Of a stretch of DNA of 14,464 bases, positions 6,768 through 14,270 are shown piece after piece. This stretch comes from Candidatus Zhuqueibacterota bacterium 4484_219. GTDB lineage: Bacteria; Zhuqueibacterota; JdFR-76; 4484-219. The stretch's first letter is position 1. Each line of letters starts with the position of its first letter. The DNA lies in contig MZGM01000010.1 of assembly GCA_002085035.1 (NCBI GenBank), positions 1-14,464 of the forward strand, in the 5' to 3' direction. The notes beneath the pieces are model-generated. The model saw only the letters and a program-made list of their open reading frames with translations. It was not told the DNA's origin and ran no database searches. Made by a program: the position numbers and the translations under genes.

Positions 6768-7323
6768 TATCGTCCTCGACAGAAAAAAATGACACTGTGG
6801 TTTCACCAAAGCGCTTTTGTTGATCTAATACCAAAGGAGCAGGAATATGAGAAAATGTTTCTCTACGATAGTGTCTATATACCAAAATCCCATCTTTTTT
6901 TAGAATTAGATGGGTAGAAAAAAAATGAAAAAATTTATCAGTTTGCGGTAATCGATATGGAGGATCGACAAATATAAGGTCATATTGGTGGCCTTTTTGA
7001 GCTGCAAATTTTAGAAACCGATATGCATCTTCCCTTACCAATTCATAACTTTCTTGACTCTGGAATCGTTGCAGATTTTCAGCAATAATTTTTAGAGCCT
7101 GCTGCGAAATTTCTACAAATGTAACCGATTTAGCTCCTCGGCTAAGAGCCTCGATCCCAAATGAACCACACCCTGCAAATAAGTCGGCAACAACAGCATC
7201 TTCAACTCGAGCCCCCAACACATCAAAAATCGTTTTCTTGACCCGATCAGTAAGTGGTCGCAAGTCTCGCAAATTTATGCACTTCAGAGCCCGTCCACGC
7301 CAGCGGCCAGCGATTACCCGCAT
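6736..7323 (-). CDS. rsmD: 16S rRNA (guanine(966)-N2)-methyltransferase
   Basis: This encodes 195 residues from ATG at 7323, only 5 bases after the stop of the upstream gene and without a strong ribosome site, which suggests coupling. RsmD methylates N2 of G966 in 16S rRNA in the small subunit. The N-terminal MRVIAGRWRGRALKC and RPLTDRVKKTIFDVLG are family hallmarks. The SAM-binding motif I is DLFAGCGSFGIEAL at 47-60. The catalytic DPPY motif of N2-guanine methyltransferases is at 120-123. The last residues (about SVEDDNENCHLSGDI) extend past the conserved fold and are encoded where coaD begins, so they may simply be a product of the overlap. Confidence 0.95.
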   Translation of the reverse strand: MRVIAGRWRGRALKCINLRDLRPLTDRVKKTIFDVLGARVEDAVVADLFAGCGSFGIEALSRGAKSVTFVEISQQALKIIAENLQRFQSQESYELVREDAYRFLKFAAQKGHQYDLIFVDPPYRLPQTDKFFHFFSTHLILKKDGILVYRHYRRETFSHIPAPLVLDQQKRFGETTVSFFSVEDDNENCHLSGDI

Positions 7324-7328
7324 AGGTT

Positions 7329-8312
7329 CTAACTGACGCTTAATTCAGTAGTGAAAAGATCTATGTCAAAAACCATAGTTATGTACTCATCATCTAACTC
7401 TCGTAATTGTTTCACTGCTGATACCAGTCGACTAAAGCCCATATTTCGGTAATTATCTAACATGTTCTGTACCAAATGAAACACATTATCACGCCGCCCA
7501 TAGACTTTCAGGCTCAAAGGGACAAGATATCCCCCCGTCACTGCGACTGCTGGAGAAATAGACAGTTCCTTTACCAATAATCCCTGAGTCTCCACCAGTT
7601 TTGTTATTTCCGATTTAAGTTGAGCAAGCTCTAAATCCTTACCGGTAGTCTTACCTACACCCTCAGCAGGGAAAGTACCAGTAAGCAATACTCTGCGCAC
7701 TGTTCTGTCCGGAAGCTTAAAATCCGACTTGTCAAGAACTCTGAACTGCAACTGAGGATTCTTTCTCCTTAGATTCAAGTTAAAGGTACTCAGCAAATTA
7801 TCGGATGAAACCAGGAGCTCCAATGAAACCGTGCCCTTGTCATAAACAAAAAACGAAAGTGCCATATTCTCATCAGAGAGAGCATCGAAAAGCTGAGTCA
7901 ATAGACGAGCCCCGGCAACGGAGTAAGCTCTTTGGAACTTCAGGGCTTCAGCTACTGTCATTACAGTAGGTTCTTTCTCAGCGACTTTGGGAGCGGGTTC
8001 TTCTGTTTTTGTTATTTCCTCAGGAGCAGGAACTTTTGGTGAAACCTTAGTCGGTTTCTGGGTTGTCAGCAGATAATAAATAATTGAACCTACGACAATC
8101 ACTCCTCCCAATATGGCAAAAAACGGCCATAACGGCTTTTTGTAATAACTGGGTTGATGTTCCATTGAAAGTTCTTCAGTTTGTTCTTGTCCCGGTTCTT
8201 GCATCTGCATATCCTGGGGAGGTGCAACTTGCTCTGAAGAAATCAATTCGGTTTGCTCTTCCTCGGGTTCAACAACGATTGATTTCCCTTCTAAGAGATT
8301 AATCTTCGCCAT
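7329..8312 (-). CDS. PilN-like pilus assembly protein with INLL motif
   Basis: This encodes 327 residues from ATG at 8312, with AGGAGA six bases upstream. The N-terminus MAKINLLEG matches the short cytoplasmic INLL(P) peptide by which PilN docks into PilM in type IV pilus systems. A single transmembrane helix follows at about 61-83 (WPFFAILGGVIVVGSIIYYLL). From about 118 the periplasmic region resembles the mixed alpha/beta, ferredoxin-like domains of PilN/PilO/GspL. It is unusual in having an acidic Glu/Gln/Pro-rich linker of about 50 residues between the INLL peptide and the membrane helix, which is normally much shorter, and a second Pro/Lys/Glu linker after it. The gene follows the PilM-like gene by 45 bases. 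No separate pilO, pilP or pilQ is nearby, so it may do the combined PilN/PilO job (inference). Confidence 0.68.
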   Translation of the reverse strand: MAKINLLEGKSIVVEPEEEQTELISSEQVAPPQDMQMQEPGQEQTEELSMEHQPSYYKKPLWPFFAILGGVIVVGSIIYYLLTTQKPTKVSPKVPAPEEITKTEEPAPKVAEKEPTVMTVAEALKFQRAYSVAGARLLTQLFDALSDENMALSFFVYDKGTVSLELLVSSDNLLSTFNLNLRRKNPQLQFRVLDKSDFKLPDRTVRRVLLTGTFPAEGVGKTTGKDLELAQLKSEITKLVETQGLLVKELSISPAVAVTGGYLVPLSLKVYGRRDNVFHLVQNMLDNYRNMGFSRLVSAVKQLRELDDEYITMVFDIDLFTTELSVS

Positions 8313-8357
8313 ATTTATTCTCCTTTAAAGAGAAGCTTTGTTTTTATTTCAAGTCAT

Positions 8358-9302
8358 CTATGGCAATGCCGTGCCTATACAGTAAAGACATTCTTGCGAA
8401 AACTGGGTGTATGCAGGTGAATTTTTCACCTCCTCTGTTACCTCCAATTTCTCCTGGGGTAGCATTATGTCAACATGTAAAGCAGTTTCGTTGCGGAGAA
8501 AATCTATGATCTCCGATTCGGCCCTTTCTCCAAAGAGGTAAAGATCTTCAATGGGCTGGTTTTCAATATCAAATCGGTTTTCCATCAAAACGCGGCGAAT
8601 TTCTTTCTGGAGCAGACGAGCCAGATTCTCTGGTGAATCCCACGCTGAAAGTTCGGAAGTTTCCTCTGACTCCTGCAAAGAAACACGATGAGAAAAGTAA
8701 TATTCACCATACTGCAAAAAAAGCAATTGAATAACATCTGCGCCTATATTTGCCAAACACACAAGCCGCTTTTTGTCCAGTTCATAAAAACAATTACCGG
8801 CACGGATTAAAGCTAACCAATCGACTTCTACCTGAGAAAGAGATAACCCCAATTTTTCTAACAACTGCTTGATGCCTTCTAACAATTGTTGTCGGAAAAC
8901 TACCAATAGCAGGTAATCTACGTTATCTTCAGAGGCATGTATCAATTTTTGATAAATGTAGCGATAATCAGCAAGCGAAGCCGCGGGAACAAACTGCTGG
9001 CATTCCCACAGAATTTGCTTTTCCAGATCTTGACTGCCAATATTGGCATCTACAGGCATTTTTTTTATCAAGGTAAGGCTATTGTCCACCGCTATCGAAA
9101 CTTCACCGCTCAATTGAGCTGATGTTACCAACTCCTTAGAGAACTCAGATAGAGCATTCAGTTGCTCGGAATCGCTGAATGCCTTAAGTGTTAAAGGAAT
9201 CGGTAATTTTCGGCATTCAAGTTTTCTAATCTGGTAGGTTTGCTCCTGCTCCACAAGCTCAACAAATTGTATCGAATTTTTTAAAAGTGAAAATCCTATC
9301 AT
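8358..9302 (-). CDS. PilM-like actin-fold pilus assembly protein
   Basis: This encodes 314 residues from ATG at 9302, with GGGGAG five bases upstream. It has the layout of PilM/GspL-N proteins, actin-like ATPases on the cytoplasmic face of the inner membrane: an opening MIGFSLLKNSIQFVEL (phosphate-loop-like start), then VSIAVDNSLTLIKKMPVD, the helix DLEKQILWECQQFVPAA with YRYIYQKL, and a second half starting LVCLANIGADVIQLLFLQYG where the family has a DIG-type motif (here NIG). The downstream gene encodes the INLL peptide that binds PilM, which strongly supports the call. Sequence motifs are divergent, so ATP binding is uncertain. No signal peptide or membrane helix. Confidence 0.72.
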   Translation of the reverse strand: MIGFSLLKNSIQFVELVEQEQTYQIRKLECRKLPIPLTLKAFSDSEQLNALSEFSKELVTSAQLSGEVSIAVDNSLTLIKKMPVDANIGSQDLEKQILWECQQFVPAASLADYRYIYQKLIHASEDNVDYLLLVVFRQQLLEGIKQLLEKLGLSLSQVEVDWLALIRAGNCFYELDKKRLVCLANIGADVIQLLFLQYGEYYFSHRVSLQESEETSELSAWDSPENLARLLQKEIRRVLMENRFDIENQPIEDLYLFGERAESEIIDFLRNETALHVDIMLPQEKLEVTEEVKNSPAYTQFSQECLYCIGTALP

Positions 9303-9360
9303 AGCATCTCCCCACAGACAAGAAATAAGCTGCTCTTTATTGATTAAAACTTAATTATCA

Positions 9361-9999
9361 TTATTTCCGCTTCATTGGCTGCCAACTGGGTTCACCATTT
9401 TCTACTTTGCCGTGGTTGGTTAATTTGCCTCCTCCAACAGTGTGGAACCAAAAATTACTATTGGCTCTCTCGATGTCTTCTTGATTAATAGGACAACTGA
9501 TTTTGCAAACTTTAATAGCTGAGGTATCAACAACCGTCAAATGATATGGCCGTCCGACTGTAGGACAACATTTCAAAGAGTCCAGCATACGATCGACTAT
9601 AGGCATAAATACAGAATCTGGGTAGTTTCCCACCAAACTAAACGCTGAATCAGTTGCTGGTTTGGTAGCCATGTCTTCATAGTCGCGAAAATAATCCACA
9701 ATTAGTTTAACGTAGAAGGTGTCTCGCAACGCCGCCATTACCGAGTCCGATGTAAAGATTGGGCTATTTTTCACAAATTCCAATACTGCATCAAGAGAGT
9801 CGGAATACTCATTAGTGCCTTGGATATAGAGAACTTCTGCGTCAGAGATACGCATCATGCGGTCCCGACAAATTGTGGTATCAGTCTCTAATTTCTTCCA
9901 CACACTTTTGGGATAAAGAATTGTCCCAATCAAAATTATCACCAGAATAACAATTAAAATTTCGTAAATAACTAACTCACCTTTTCTTTTCGTTGTCAT
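9361..9999 (-). CDS. Membrane-anchored pilin-like protein, unknown function
   Basis: This encodes 212 residues from ATG at 9999, with AGAGGAGG four bases upstream; the in-frame TTG at 10017 overlaps that site. A lysine-rich start (MTTKRKGELVIYE) is followed by one long hydrophobic helix at about 10-29, after which the protein is soluble, presumably outside the inner membrane. The arrangement resembles a type IV pilin or pseudopilin N-terminus, but the exact prepilin cleavage site G-F-T-L-I-E is not there: Gly7 is followed by ELVIYE, with the Glu off register. The C-terminal part has a cysteine pattern, CCPTVGRPYHL then CKISCPI, and a final HGKVENGEPSW. Its place between a ComEA-like and a PilM-like gene suggests a pilus or pseudopilus component; this is inference. 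Confidence 0.6.
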   Translation of the reverse strand: MTTKRKGELVIYEILIVILVIILIGTILYPKSVWKKLETDTTICRDRMMRISDAEVLYIQGTNEYSDSLDAVLEFVKNSPIFTSDSVMAALRDTFYVKLIVDYFRDYEDMATKPATDSAFSLVGNYPDSVFMPIVDRMLDSLKCCPTVGRPYHLTVVDTSAIKVCKISCPINQEDIERANSNFWFHTVGGGKLTNHGKVENGEPSWQPMKRK

Positions 10000-10046
10000 T
10001 TTTCCTCCTCTGAACAATAGCCTTTTTCTTTGTAATGGACCCTCTG

Positions 10047-10523
10047 CTATCTTTCTGGATTATCTGAAATAGTTAGATACTGTTTAATTTTTTTTAGGCG
10101 TTTCTCCCCAATACCTTTGACTTCCATTAACTGCTCTATTCGCTGGAACTTACCAATTTGCTCTCTAAATTGAATAATACGTTTGGCTATTTGAGGACCA
10201 ATTGTGGGAAGTCTGGTTAGCTCTTCGACCGTAGCCTGATTCAAATTAAGAAGGAAGCTTACCGTTGATTTCGTTGTCTTGACATTCCGGGTAGTTAGAA
10301 TTTTGGATTTCGATTTGGCTCCCTGGGCATATTGAGCCCGCTCCAAGAAGTTTCTCTCAAGTTGAGATAGATTAGCAATGGGAATTTCAGGAGACGGACG
10401 AGTTGCCTTCCACAGCGTAACTGCACCACCAACTACAATTGCTATCGTTAGGAACCCGATAATTTTTAGCTCACTATTGGTAAATTCAAAATAATCTATT
10501 GCTCTTTTGACAATTTTCTTCAT
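10047..10523 (-). CDS. ComEA-like helix-hairpin-helix DNA-binding protein
   Basis: This encodes 158 residues from ATG at 10523. A cytoplasmic basic N-terminus is followed by one membrane helix at about 19-38 (LKIIGFLTIAIVVGGAVTLW), a linker rich in Ser/Lys, and a C-terminal tandem helix-hairpin-helix domain at 92-153: LNLNQATVEELTRLPTIGP, then FQRIEQLMEVKGIGEKRLKK. The two hairpins (LPTIGPQIA, VKGIGEKRL) are those of ComEA, the periplasmic double-stranded DNA receptor of natural transformation. It could also be a generic HhH protein of unknown role. It starts 12 bases after the dnaJ stop with only a weak ribosome site, so its expression probably depends on readthrough from dnaJ. Genes for ComEC or ComFA are not in the window. 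Confidence 0.82.
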   Translation of the reverse strand: MKKIVKRAIDYFEFTNSELKIIGFLTIAIVVGGAVTLWKATRPSPEIPIANLSQLERNFLERAQYAQGAKSKSKILTTRNVKTTKSTVSFLLNLNQATVEELTRLPTIGPQIAKRIIQFREQIGKFQRIEQLMEVKGIGEKRLKKIKQYLTISDNPER

Positions 10524-10535
10524 GCAAATTTTCTG

Positions 10536-11675
10536 TCAACTCCAGCTATGGAACACACCGCGCTTACCTTTCCTACCTTTGGCCTTGGTGTACTCTTCTA
10601 AGTGGTTTCTTTCAAAGTTAGACAGTTGTTCTAACAACTTTTGTTCTTCGCGAGAAACCTTGGCAGGAGTAAATATGTTTATTCGTACCAATTGGTCACC
10701 TACTCCTTGACGATTTAAATGAGGAATACCTTTCCCCTTGAGACGAAAGATTTTGCCAGCTGGGGTACCCGAAGGTATTTTTAGCTTCACTCGACCGTCT
10801 AATGTAGGTACTTCTACTTCATCTCCCAGAACTGCCTGGGTATAACCAATCACCAGATTGTAAAGAACATCATCTCCGTGGCGTTCAAATTCTGGGTGTT
10901 CTTCCTCTTCGATAACGACGATCAGATCGCCTGGCCGTCCTCCGCGCGGTCCCACATTCCCTTCTCCCCGAAGAGTGAGATAATTTCCTGTGGCCACTCC
11001 AGCAGGGATTCCTACTTGGGTAACGACTTCCTTGCGTATTCGTCCTTCACCACGGCAAGTACGGCAAGGATGTGAAATTACTTGCCCCTCACCATGACAA
11101 TTAGGACAAGTAGAAACGTTAACAAACTGACCAAAGATTGAATTCGATACCTGTCGTACTTCACCGCTGCCGTGACAAACCGGGCACCTTGTCGCCTGGT
11201 AACCAGGTTCAGCCCCGCTGCCACCACATGCCGGGCAGGTAACTAATTTTTTTAACCGCAATTTTTTTGTTACCCCACGAGCTATTTCTTCTAAGCTCAA
11301 CTTCAGTCGAACTTGGAGATCACTTCCCCCCTGGGGACCGCGCTCCCGGCTTCCCATGCCGAAGAGATCAGAAAACCCACCAAAACCCTGCATAAAAGTT
11401 CGGAGCGCGTCACTCAGGTCGAAATCTGTAAAACCACCTTCAAAACCACCCCTTAAGCCACTATGTCCGTACTGATCATAACGACGTCGCTTTTCAGGAT
11501 CACTCAAAACCTCATAAGCTTCGGCTGCTTCTTTGAATTTCTCTTCGGCTTCTTTGTCACCGGGATTGCGATCAGGATGATATTGCATCGCCAATTTGCG
11601 GTAAGCTTTCTTAATCTCTGCCTCGGTAGCGTTACGATTTACGCCCAAAACCTCATAATAATCTCGCTTATTCAT
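10536..11675 (-). CDS. dnaJ: Molecular chaperone DnaJ (type I Hsp40)
   Basis: This encodes 379 residues from ATG at 11675; GGGTAAG just upstream is a modest ribosome site. DnaJ delivers unfolded proteins to DnaK and stimulates its ATPase. It has the full type I layout: J domain with HPD at 33-35, a Gly/Phe-rich linker at about 72-118, four zinc-finger repeats (CPACGGSG from 147, CPVCHGSG from 164, CPNCHGEG from 190, CRTCRGEG from 204) and the two C-terminal substrate domains, including GRPGDLIVVI. Length is normal and no key residue is missing. It follows grpE by 52 bases. The usual dnaK between them is absent and must lie elsewhere, if present. The comEA-like gene follows closely. Confidence 0.97.
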   Translation of the reverse strand: MNKRDYYEVLGVNRNATEAEIKKAYRKLAMQYHPDRNPGDKEAEEKFKEAAEAYEVLSDPEKRRRYDQYGHSGLRGGFEGGFTDFDLSDALRTFMQGFGGFSDLFGMGSRERGPQGGSDLQVRLKLSLEEIARGVTKKLRLKKLVTCPACGGSGAEPGYQATRCPVCHGSGEVRQVSNSIFGQFVNVSTCPNCHGEGQVISHPCRTCRGEGRIRKEVVTQVGIPAGVATGNYLTLRGEGNVGPRGGRPGDLIVVIEEEEHPEFERHGDDVLYNLVIGYTQAVLGDEVEVPTLDGRVKLKIPSGTPAGKIFRLKGKGIPHLNRQGVGDQLVRINIFTPAKVSREEQKLLEQLSNFERNHLEEYTKAKGRKGKRGVFHSWS

Positions 11676-11727
11676 CTTACCCTTAATTCAACACCAAAAT
11701 TTCTCTCTGAAAACAGATTCATTCACC

Positions 11728-12333
11728 TTATTTGGCTACCGCCACCTTGGCATGACGGATTACCTTATCATTCAATTTGTAGCCACGCTGAAGTTCCTGC
11801 ACTATTGTATTAGCAGGATGTTCTTCTGATTCCACCGTCATCAAAGCCTCGTGAAGCTCAACATCGAATTCTTTCCCAACCGCTTCGATGGCTTCCAGCC
11901 CCCATCTCTCCAGTATTTTCTTAAGCTTTTGATAAATAAGTAAAATACCATCATAAAAAGCTTTCACATCAGTAATATTTTTACCATCTTCCCCAGCAGA
12001 AACGAAACGTTCCAAATCATCAAGCACTGGTAATAAATCAACAATTAGATTTTCATTAGCAAGACGAGTCCGCTCTTCTACTTCCCGAGCAGCTATTTTG
12101 CGATAATTGTCAAACTCGGCTGCCAAACGGAGTAATCGTCCCTCAACCGCTTCTTTCTCCGATCGAAGCTTTTCTATTTCCTTTTTCAAATCAGCAATTT
12201 TAGGCCTTGACCTGGATGTCTTTTGTCTTTTCTGTGAAGTTTCTTTCTTCTTTTCAGCTTGAGAAGTTTGTACTTCCTCCAGTTGTGACATCGCTGCTTC
12301 GGTATGGTCATTTGCGGATTGCTTCGTCACCAT
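11728..12333 (-). CDS. grpE: Nucleotide exchange factor GrpE
   Basis: This encodes 201 residues from ATG at 12333; GAGAGGG lies three bases and GGAGGA twelve bases upstream. The frame also contains GTG at 12345, but GGAGGA directly abuts it, so ATG is preferred. GrpE releases ADP from DnaK as a dimer. The first 45 residues are Ser/Lys/Gln-rich and disordered. A long coiled coil follows (about 50-95, ADLKKEIEKLRSEKEAVEGR onward), then the family core EFDNYRKIAAREVEE, LLPVLDDLERF, and the C-terminal beta domain LHEALMTVESEEHPANTIVQ with GYKLNDKVIRHAKVAVAK. Length and motifs are normal. The gene follows the C-terminal hrcA fragment by 35 bases in the same transcription unit. Confidence 0.95.
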   Translation of the reverse strand: MVTKQSANDHTEAAMSQLEEVQTSQAEKKKETSQKRQKTSRSRPKIADLKKEIEKLRSEKEAVEGRLLRLAAEFDNYRKIAAREVEERTRLANENLIVDLLPVLDDLERFVSAGEDGKNITDVKAFYDGILLIYQKLKKILERWGLEAIEAVGKEFDVELHEALMTVESEEHPANTIVQELQRGYKLNDKVIRHAKVAVAK

Positions 12334-12368
12334 AAGCCCTCTCACTCCTCCAGAGTTTAAATTCAGGT

Positions 12369-12767
12369 TCAGTTATTCAAAATCTCACTAAGCATGGACG
12401 ACATGTAGCCCACCAGAGGAACTATCTTGGCATAATGCATACGAGTAGGGCCGATAACTCCCAGGACCCCCCTCATGTTGCCAACTCTGTAAACAGTGCT
12501 AATTACACTACACGAGCGCATTTTTTCCAGCTTGTTTTCCTCCCCGATAGTGACAGTAACCTTTCCCTCTTTGCTGGAACGGCTAAGCACCTGGAGGATG
12601 GTTCGGCGGTCTTCAAGCACCTCCATCAGCGCTTCCAGGCGCACCTCCATCAGCGCTTCCAGGCGATGGTGATCGCTGAATTCCGGCTGTTGTAAAATAT
12701 TAGAGGTACCACCATAATAAAAATCTTCCCAGTTTTCAAAATTGAACACCTCATCTGCCGATCTCAT
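12369..12767 (-). pseudogene. hrcA: hrcA, C-terminal fragment (heat-inducible transcription repressor)
   Basis: This open frame of 132 residues carries the last third of HrcA: YYGGTSNILQQPEF, then TVTIGEENKLEKMRSCSVIS and LGVIGPTRMHYAKIVPLVGY at the end, all family hallmarks. Its ATG (12767-12765) overlaps the stop of the N-terminal fragment as ATGA, so a coupled restart could make a separate polypeptide. Compared with full HrcA (about 340 residues), an estimated 50-60 residues between the two fragments are missing, from the part that forms the dimerisation insert in known structures. It also contains an 8-residue in-frame tandem duplication, RLEALMEV twice, from a 24-bp repeat at 12618-12665. 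It lacks a DNA-binding domain. Whether the fragment is made or functional is unknown; I regard the gene as broken or rearranged. Confidence 0.82.
12618..12665. repeat. Perfect 24-bp tandem duplication inside hrcA
   Basis: Two identical 24-base copies sit head to tail (12618-12641 and 12642-12665). Because 24 is a multiple of three, the duplication adds RLEALMEV in frame. HrcA relatives appear to have only one such helix turn here, so it looks like a recent slippage event in a gene under little constraint. Confidence 0.9.
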
Positions 12768-13231
12768 AAACTAATCACAAGTAAAGTTCGAGTATCAGAA
12801 ATCGGCACTAATTCCAATTTCTCAAAGATCCCTTCATAAAAATGAGGTACCAAAACAATTCCCAACTGATGGGAAACCTTACCCAGTACCTGGGAAGCTT
12901 TTTGTAAAATAAGGTCAATATCTCTGGACACCTTGCGGAGGTCGCGATAAATAATATCCTTCTCTTTACGCGACAGTTTTTCAGACTTCATTAAACTATC
13001 CACATAGACCCGATAACCTTGGTCTGTTGGCACTCGGCCGGCTGAGACATGGGGTTGAGTAATATAGCCTTTTTCTTCCAAATCCATCATCACGTTGCGA
13101 ATAGTAGCTGGACTAACCCCTAAGTTGTATTTTTTACACAATTGTCGCGAGCTAACTGGTCCTACTGTCATGACAAAATTGTGCACAATGAGATTGAGCA
13201 CTAATTTTTCACGCTCAGTAAGCTCATGCAT
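12764..13231 (-). pseudogene. hrcA: hrcA, N-terminal fragment (winged-helix DNA-binding part)
   Basis: This frame encodes 155 residues from ATG at 13231 (MHELTEREKLVLNLIVHNFV, the usual HrcA opening). GTG at 13240 is possible, but GGAGGAAG runs directly into it. HrcA represses heat-shock operons by binding the CIRCE operator. The winged-helix part is intact: SSRQLCKKYNLGVSPATIRN, MMDLEEKGYITQPHVSAGRV and PTDQGYRVYVD. The start of the GAF-like core, VLGKVSHQLGIVLVPHF, follows. The frame then stops at LLVISL, about half way through the normal length, and the rest of HrcA continues in another frame at 12767. A truncated protein would keep the DNA-binding domain but lose most of the dimerisation region. 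The change may be a real deletion or, less likely, an assembly error. Confidence 0.85.
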
Positions 13232-13305
13232 AATCCTCACCTTCCTCCAGAGCCTGATTTATTAATACAACATACTCAGTTAAAATTTTACGCCTATCGT
13301 CTTCT

Positions 13306-13334
13306 ATAATAATAATTTTTAACTATTTTGTCAA
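13306..13334 (-). promoter_or_regulatory. Sigma70-type promoter for the hrcA-grpE-dnaJ unit
   Basis: On the minus strand, TTGACA (13334-13329) is followed by 17 bases and TATTAT (13311-13306): a perfect -35, five of six -10 matches and ideal spacing. Transcription would begin near 13299, leaving a leader of about 70 bases before hrcA. That leader does not contain the CIRCE inverted repeat (TTAGCACTC-N9-GAGTGCTAA) expected for HrcA control. Confidence 0.72.
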
Positions 13335-13418
13335 GATAAAAAAACACTTTTACCCTGATTTAGAGATTCCATACTTTGAAAGTTGAACCCTTTAGCCGTT
13401 TTCTGAACAATGCTAACT

Positions 13419-14270
13419 TCATTTCAGATAACGTCGAATCGCCAATCTACTTCCTATAATTCCCAACATAATTCCTGTAACGATTAGCAAAAGGAGTACT
13501 TGCTGAATAAAAAATTGAATTTCAGGTACAAAATACCGAATAACAAACAAAAGCAGATTCAATATGCCTGTAGCTACGCCACCAGCAACGAGTCCCTGAA
13601 AAGCACCGGCCAACAAGAAGGGACGGCGAATAAACGATGGGGTTGCTCCTACTAATTTCATAATCTCAATGGCATCGCGTTTACTGTAGATGGACAACTG
13701 AATTGTATTGGCGATCAATAAAATAGCACCTACTCCCACAATTAAGCCTAAAAGTAGCGCAATACCGAGAGCAATCTTCAAATATTTCTCTATTAAGATT
13801 AATAACTCGTAACGATAAACTACCTCCGTAACCCCGGGTAAAGCTTGGATTTTTTGTGCCAGTATCTTAACGCGCCGAGGCTTCTGAAAAAGCGGCTGCA
13901 CACGCAATCGGAAAGAGCAAGGAAGCGGATTTTCACCCAAAATAGTAAAGACATCTTCACCAAATTGTCGTTGAAATTGTTCCCGAGCTTCCTCCTTGGA
14001 AATAAAAGCCACCGCCATTACCCCTTCCATTTTGGAAATCTTTTGTTTAAGTTCGTAAATCTGATTAGGAGTAAGTGTATCTTCAATAAAAGCCTCCATT
14101 TCAATCTTGTTTTTGATGTGCTGAATCAGTTGCCATCCGTTAAGAGCTACCACAGCAAAGACACCAATCATCAACAACGAAATCGCCATAGTTACTATTG
14201 AAAGTAACGACGAAAAACGCGCTTTGGTTAGATTAGAAAATGTTTCTCTCAATAAATACCACAGTTTCAT
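13419..14270 (-). CDS. ftsX: Cell division protein FtsX (ABC transporter-like membrane protein)
   Basis: This encodes 283 residues from ATG at 14270, overlapping the ftsE stop by ATGA. FtsEX sits at the septum and controls cell-wall hydrolases rather than moving a substrate. The layout is that of FtsX: a cytoplasmic start (KLWYLLRETFSNLTKARFSS), membrane helix 1 at about 23-45, a periplasmic loop of about 110 residues (VMAVAFISKEEAREQFQRQF, then LPGVTEVVY), and a C-terminal three-helix permease block beginning ALGIALLLGLIVGVGAILLIA, with a coupling segment KRDAIEIMKLVGATPSFIRR. Length is typical. The last residues RRYLK are basic and cytoplasmic. A 178-base gap with the hrcA promoter follows; I see no clear terminator in it. 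Confidence 0.94.
   Translation of the reverse strand: MKLWYLLRETFSNLTKARFSSLLSIVTMAISLLMIGVFAVVALNGWQLIQHIKNKIEMEAFIEDTLTPNQIYELKQKISKMEGVMAVAFISKEEAREQFQRQFGEDVFTILGENPLPCSFRLRVQPLFQKPRRVKILAQKIQALPGVTEVVYRYELLILIEKYLKIALGIALLLGLIVGVGAILLIANTIQLSIYSKRDAIEIMKLVGATPSFIRRPFLLAGAFQGLVAGGVATGILNLLLFVIRYFVPEIQFFIQQVLLLLIVTGIMLGIIGSRLAIRRYLK

Noticed and set aside
13241..13298. Possible CIRCE-like sequence around TTAACTGAGT...TTAA in the hrcA leader
   Set aside because: Arms and spacing do not match TTAGCACTC-N9-GAGTGCTAA; only a few AT bases agree.
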